Assembly: GCA_018266355.1 (NCBI GenBank)
Contig: JAFEAP010000005.1
Location: forward strand, 148,546-212,545
DNA from: Bdellovibrionales bacterium
GTDB taxonomy: Bacteria > Bdellovibrionota > UBA1018
Direction: 5' to 3'
DNA length: 64,000 nucleotides
A program made the position numbers and the translations under genes. The notes beneath the pieces are model-generated. The model did not search any database, was not told where the DNA came from, and was given only the letters and a program-made list of their open reading frames with translations. Position 1 is the stretch's first letter, and each line of letters begins with the position of its first letter. This document shows, in pieces, positions 60,444 to 64,000 of this stretch.

Positions 60444-61532
60444 CTACATCTTGCGGTTTCGCAGGCGGTAGACGTAAGCCAGAACTTCGGCCACGGCTTG
60501 GTACAGCGCCCTAGGTATATACTGATTGATTTTCACGGATTTATAAAGGGTTCGGGCGAGCGGTACGTTCTCGACGGTCGGTACCCCGGCCTCGGCGGCC
60601 AAGGCCTTGATTTTCTGGGCGACGAAGTCGGCGCCCTTCGCCACGACCTTCGGCGCCAACATTTTGTCTTTGTCGTATTGGATCGCGATCGCGATGTGCG
60701 TCGGGTTCGTGACGATCACGTCGGCCTTCTTCACCGCGGCCATCATGCGCTTCCGGGACATCTCGCGCTGGATCGACCGGATACGGGCCTTCACCTGCGG
60801 ATTACCTTCGCGCTCCTTCGCCTCTTCCTTCGCTTCCTGGCGGGTGAGCCTGACCTGCTTCATCCACTCGCGCCGCTGGAGCCAATAGTCGATCCCGGCG
60901 AAAACCGTCCCGATCGCGATCAAAACGAGGAAAACCGTGCGGCCCGAGGCCGAGAACGCCGCGAGCACGCGCGACGGGTCCGTGATCATGAGCTCCGGCG
61001 AAGTCAGCACCTCGCTCTTCACGAGCAGGTAGGCGACGTAGACCGAAACGACGACCTTGATCATCATCCGGAAGGACTCGAAGAGGAACTTCATCGAGAG
61101 GAACCGCATCGCTCCCTTGATCGGGTCGATCTTTTCGAGATTCGGGGTGAGCGGTTCGAACGAAAAGATCGAGCCGATCTGCATGAAGCTGCCGGCGACG
61201 CCGAAGACGAATCCCGCCATCGAGATCGGCAGCCCGATCATCACGATCAGTTTCAGGCACTTCATGAGCGCGAGATTCAGCGCCGATTTGTCGCTGAAAT
61301 TCATCTTCACCGCTTCGTCGACCCGCAGGGTTTCGCGCATGTACTCGGCGATATCGAGTCCGATTTTCGGGGCGAACATCCAGAGCGTCGCCGCGGCGGC
61401 GAGGAGCGAGAGCAGACCGACCAGTTCGCGCGACTGGGCGACTTGGCCCTTCTCGCGCATCTCGTCGATCCGCGCCTGTGACGCTTCGTCGAGTAGGTCT
61501 TCTGTGGATCTGTCTTCTTGGTTCTCGGCCAT
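60444..61532 (-). CDS. flhB: Flagellar export switch protein FlhB
   Basis: 362 residues with four transmembrane helices, then the cytosolic domain carrying the autocleavage motif N276-P-T-H279 (VTNPTHIAIAIQYD). Cleavage between Asn and Pro switches export from rod-hook to filament proteins. Lies between fliR and flhA. Cytosolic tail rich in basic residues. Standard length. Confidence 0.95.
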   Translation of the reverse strand: MAENQEDRSTEDLLDEASQARIDEMREKGQVAQSRELVGLLSLLAAAATLWMFAPKIGLDIAEYMRETLRVDEAVKMNFSDKSALNLALMKCLKLIVMIGLPISMAGFVFGVAGSFMQIGSIFSFEPLTPNLEKIDPIKGAMRFLSMKFLFESFRMMIKVVVSVYVAYLLVKSEVLTSPELMITDPSRVLAAFSASGRTVFLVLIAIGTVFAGIDYWLQRREWMKQVRLTRQEAKEEAKEREGNPQVKARIRSIQREMSRKRMMAAVKKADVIVTNPTHIAIAIQYDKDKMLAPKVVAKGADFVAQKIKALAAEAGVPTVENVPLARTLYKSVKINQYIPRALYQAVAEVLAYVYRLRNRKM

Positions 61533-61549
61533 TTCCTCTTCCTAAAACC

Positions 61550-62359
61550 CTAACGTCCCGCCATCGCGACGAGCATGCCCTGCATCCAGTCTTCCGTGCG
61601 CGACATCACGTTCGCGGCGACCGTCTGGAATTCCGGCGCCGTGAGCATGAGCACGATGATCCCCGCGAACGCGCTGATCCCGAGCGAGAGGACGAGCACG
61701 TTCATCTGCGGCATCGTCTTCGAGAAGACGCCGAACGCGACGTTCACCGCGAACATCACGAGCGTGATCGGGGCGCCGAGCTGGATTCCGAATTTCAGCA
61801 CCGTCGCCGTCATCTCGATCAACCGGGTCTGCATGAGCGCGGTCGCGCCGGCTTCGCCGATCCCGCAGAAGCGGAACGAATCGAGCGCGCCGTGAAGCAG
61901 GAGATGGTGCCCGTCGAGCGCGAGGAAGGCGAGCATCGCGATGGCGACCTGGATCTCGGCGACGACCGTCGTTTGGGTCTCGTGGTGCGGGTCGTAGACC
62001 GACGCCATCGAGAACCCCATCATGTTCGAAGCGAGGTTCGCGCCGATCTGGATCGCGTCGAAGACGAGCTTCGCGGTGAATCCGAGGGCGAGCGCGACGA
62101 GGACCTCCTGGCCGATCGTGCGGAGGATCCCCCACGTCGAGGCGGCCCAGATCGCGGCGTCGCCCGGCCGGACGAATCCTTGTTTCAGCAGGCCCGGGAA
62201 GATCGCCAGCGTGATCGCGAGCGAGAGAAGGATTTTCACCGGCGCCGGAATCAGCTTGTCGCCGAAGACGGGCAGCACGGCGATCAGGACGCTCACGCGG
62301 ATCAGAACCGCGAAAAACGTGTAGATCTCTTCGGGTGAGAAGTTGAACAGATTTCCCAC
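61550..62359 (-). CDS. fliR: Flagellar export gate protein FliR
   Basis: 269 residues, six hydrophobic segments. NLFNFSPEEIYTFFAVLIRVSVLIAVLPVFGD and GMLVAMAGR at the end are typical, as is the GANLASNMMGFSMASVYDP segment. FliR sits with FliP and FliQ in the export gate pore. It is 10 bases from fliQ. Confidence 0.94.
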   Translation of the reverse strand: MGNLFNFSPEEIYTFFAVLIRVSVLIAVLPVFGDKLIPAPVKILLSLAITLAIFPGLLKQGFVRPGDAAIWAASTWGILRTIGQEVLVALALGFTAKLVFDAIQIGANLASNMMGFSMASVYDPHHETQTTVVAEIQVAIAMLAFLALDGHHLLLHGALDSFRFCGIGEAGATALMQTRLIEMTATVLKFGIQLGAPITLVMFAVNVAFGVFSKTMPQMNVLVLSLGISAFAGIIVLMLTAPEFQTVAANVMSRTEDWMQGMLVAMAGR

Positions 62360-62369
62360 CTAGGCCGCC

Positions 62370-62639
62370 TTACCTGACCCACTCCGAGAAATTGCCGAAG
62401 ATCTCGCTCGAGTAGTTTTGGAGCACTTCCATCATCCAGGGCGCCAGAATAACGAGTACTAAGATAATGGCCACCATCTTAGGGATAAAAGTGAGCGTCG
62501 CCTCGTTGATCTGGGTGATCGCCTGGAGCACGCTCACGATGATACCGATCACCATCGCCGCGATGAGCATCGGGCCGGCGATGAGAACCATCGTCTTCAG
62601 CGTCTCGGAGGCGATCTGCATCACGATGTCTTCGGACAT
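62370..62639 (-). CDS. fliQ: Flagellar export gate protein FliQ
   Basis: 89 residues, two transmembrane helices (TMVLIAGPMLIAAMVIGIIVSVL and TFIPKMVAIILVLVILAPWMM). AITQINEATLTFIPK is the conserved FliQ loop. It lies between fliP and fliR, with GGAGCC before its ATG. Confidence 0.95.
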   Translation of the reverse strand: MSEDIVMQIASETLKTMVLIAGPMLIAAMVIGIIVSVLQAITQINEATLTFIPKMVAIILVLVILAPWMMEVLQNYSSEIFGNFSEWVR

Positions 62640-62658
62640 GGGGCTCCTTTACGTCGGC

Positions 62659-63462
62659 CTAGCCGAAACTTTTCACGAGACTGCCGACGACGAGATCCCA
62701 CCCGTCGACGAGCACGAAGAGCAGCAACTTGAACGGGAGCGCGATCGCCGTCGGCGGGAGCATCATCATCCCCATCGCCATCAGCACGCTCGCGACGACC
62801 ATGTCGATCACGAGGAACGGGAGGTAGATCATGAAGCCGATCTGGAACGCGGTCTTCAACTCGCTGACCACGAACGACGGGATCAGCACGTAGGTCGGAA
62901 CGGCGTCCCGGTTCTCCGGCTTCGCTTCCTTCGAGAGCGAGAGGAAAAGCTCGAGGTCCTTCTCGCGCGTCTGGTTGAACATGAACTGGCGGAGCGGTTT
63001 CTCGGCCCGATCGAACGCGGTCTTCTGGTCGATCTTCTCGGCCATGTAAGGCTCGATCGCGTTCGCGGAGATGTCCTTGAATGCCGGCGCCATCACGAAA
63101 AACGAAAGGAAGAGCGAGAGGCCGATGATCAGCTGGTTCGGCGGCATCTGCTGCGTTCCGAGCGCCTGACGAAGGAACGAGAGCACGACGACGATCCGGG
63201 TGAAGGACGTCATCATGATCAAGATCGCCGGCGCGAGCGTGAGCACCGTGAGCATCATCAGGATGCGGAGCACGGCCACCGTATCGGCGGGCTTACCCGA
63301 GTTCCCGAAGGAGAGGTTCACGTTCGGCAGCGGGATGCCGCCCGAACTGCCCGGAACGTACGCCGGCGCGGCCGCGGAATCGGCGAACGCGTTCCCGGCG
63401 ATGAAAATCGCCCCGAGAACCACGACCGTTACGATCAGCGGGGCGTGACGGCGAAGGTTCAT
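62659..63462 (-). CDS. fliP: Flagellar export gate protein FliP
   Basis: 267 residues. A cleavable signal peptide (ending NAFA) precedes a short Gly/Pro stretch and four transmembrane helices. [33 protein letters not shown] is the family signature; the C-terminal [31 protein letters not shown] is present. FliP forms the core pentamer of the gate. Its start overlaps the fliO stop (ATGA). Confidence 0.95.
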   Translation of the reverse strand: MNLRRHAPLIVTVVVLGAIFIAGNAFADSAAAPAYVPGSSGGIPLPNVNLSFGNSGKPADTVAVLRILMMLTVLTLAPAILIMMTSFTRIVVVLSFLRQALGTQQMPPNQLIIGLSLFLSFFVMAPAFKDISANAIEPYMAEKIDQKTAFDRAEKPLRQFMFNQTREKDLELFLSLSKEAKPENRDAVPTYVLIPSFVVSELKTAFQIGFMIYLPFLVIDMVVASVLMAMGMMMLPPTAIALPFKLLLFVLVDGWDLVVGSLVKSFG

Positions 63463-64000
63463 AGCGGCTTCATCCCCTGGACGCGGTCCTTGATCTGGGC
63501 CCGGATCGACGGCTTCACCGACGGTTCGGAAAGCGCGGCGGCGAGCGCCGGGGAGAAGGTGGGTCCGCCCGCGGCGGTCGCTCCCGCGGCGGCGTTGACG
63601 GCCGAGGCCTGGGAAGTCGACTGGTAGGCGTTCGCCGCGGCCGAGGCTTTCGGCGCGGAGGCCGGCTTCGGCTTTGCGAGCCCGAGTGCGGCGGCGGCGA
63701 TGTCGCCGAGGTTCGCCTTCGGGGAGACCTTCGCCGACGGCGCCGGCGCGAGGTCCTCGTTCTCGAACTTCTTCAAGCTCGCCGCGAAGTCGCCGATGCC
63801 GATGTTCTCCTCGGCTTCTCCCTCTTCGTTCGCACGGAACTCGGTGATCAGGTTCACGCTATCGTTCGTCATCCCGAGGACGAGCATTCGGTCCTGGACG
63901 CGAACGACGACGATCGAGCGCTTCGGCGCGAGATGGTGGGTCGCGACGACTTCGATCATGGCCTTATTCGTCGCGCCGCCCGAGAGCTTGTTCAGGAAAC
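63459..64000 (-). CDS. fliO: Flagellar biosynthesis protein FliO, N terminus outside window
   Basis: The frame is open to the window edge; at least 179 residues are visible. The family core [51 protein letters not shown] marks FliO, a small membrane protein that helps FliP assemble. The part after it is an Ala/Pro/Lys-rich low-complexity tail. The transmembrane segment must be in the missing part. Coupled to fliP by overlap. Confidence 0.88.
   Translation of the reverse strand, partial: FLNKLSGGATNKAMIEVVATHHLAPKRSIVVVRVQDRMLVLGMTNDSVNLITEFRANEEGEAEENIGIGDFAASLKKFENEDLAPAPSAKVSPKANLGDIAAAALGLAKPKPASAPKASAAANAYQSTSQASAVNAAAGATAAGGPTFSPALAAALSEPSVKPSIRAQIKDRVQGMKPL

Noticed and set aside
1..64000. 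CRISPR array, transposase, integrase or phage genes
   Set aside because: None seen; no regularly spaced direct repeats and no recognisable mobile-element protein.

Overview
This is a GC-rich bacterial chromosome segment, densely coding on both strands, with short intergenic gaps and many ATGA/GTGA overlaps. There is no insertion sequence, phage or CRISPR array. The flagellar block is laid out fliO-fliP-fliQ-fliR-flhB-flhA-flhF-(flhG-like)-fliA. Together with many exported peptidases, lipoproteins and outer-membrane barrels, it points to a motile Gram-negative, most like Bdellovibrionota and relatives. The taxonomic call is inference; there is no rRNA or marker-gene search behind it.

Layout. 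1-11 kb: end of oligoribonuclease, dCMP deaminase, an M1 aminopeptidase lipoprotein, exonuclease III, a glycosyltransferase, a Na+/H+ antiporter-like protein, an M19 dipeptidase, a cobalamin-binding-type protein and a 55-residue Cys-rich protein. 11-16 kb: tex, a zinc-finger protein, and a 400-base gap filled by two giant hairpin elements in opposite orientation. 16-25 kb: a papain-like exported protein, a tgt-mnmC-type fusion, tcdA, tatD, an apparently exported UDP-sugar pyrophosphorylase-like protein and a lytic transglycosylase. 25-30.5 kb: glutaredoxin, an exported zinc peptidase, a GbsR-type regulator, a DTW-domain protein, and an outer-membrane barrel paired with a LolA-like protein. 30.5-34.5 kb: a sigma-54 promoter driving a probable small RNA, then an oxidative-stress cluster (oxyR divergent from ahpC-ahpD-dps) and a second LysR regulator. 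34.5-44 kb: amino-acid enzymes, bacterioferritin, a transporter-acyltransferase fusion, exported proteins and a peptide-binding lipoprotein. 44.3 kb: tRNA-Asp. 45-51 kb: prfB with its programmed frameshift, exported proteins, ybeY, mazG and coaE. 51-55 kb: an envelope/PilZ/GNAT/zinc-peptidase run. 55-64 kb: flagellar export genes and the flagellar sigma factor, all on the minus strand.

How the genes work together. OxyR probably controls the divergent ahpC-ahpD-dps run; a perfect OxyR half-site overlaps its own start codon. FliO/P/Q/R with FlhA/FlhB form the flagellar export gate. FlhF sets flagellar placement, and FliA transcribes late genes. FlhG is reduced to a short protein that keeps only the FlhF-activating motif and a MinD-like tail. 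FliA carries a histone-H1-like Lys/Ala-rich N-terminal arm.

The least explained parts are the paired long-stem hairpins at 14.3-14.7 kb, the sigma-54-driven three-hairpin RNA at 30.7 kb, the structured repeat shared by 25.1 and 28.2 kb, and the unusual flhG and fliA.
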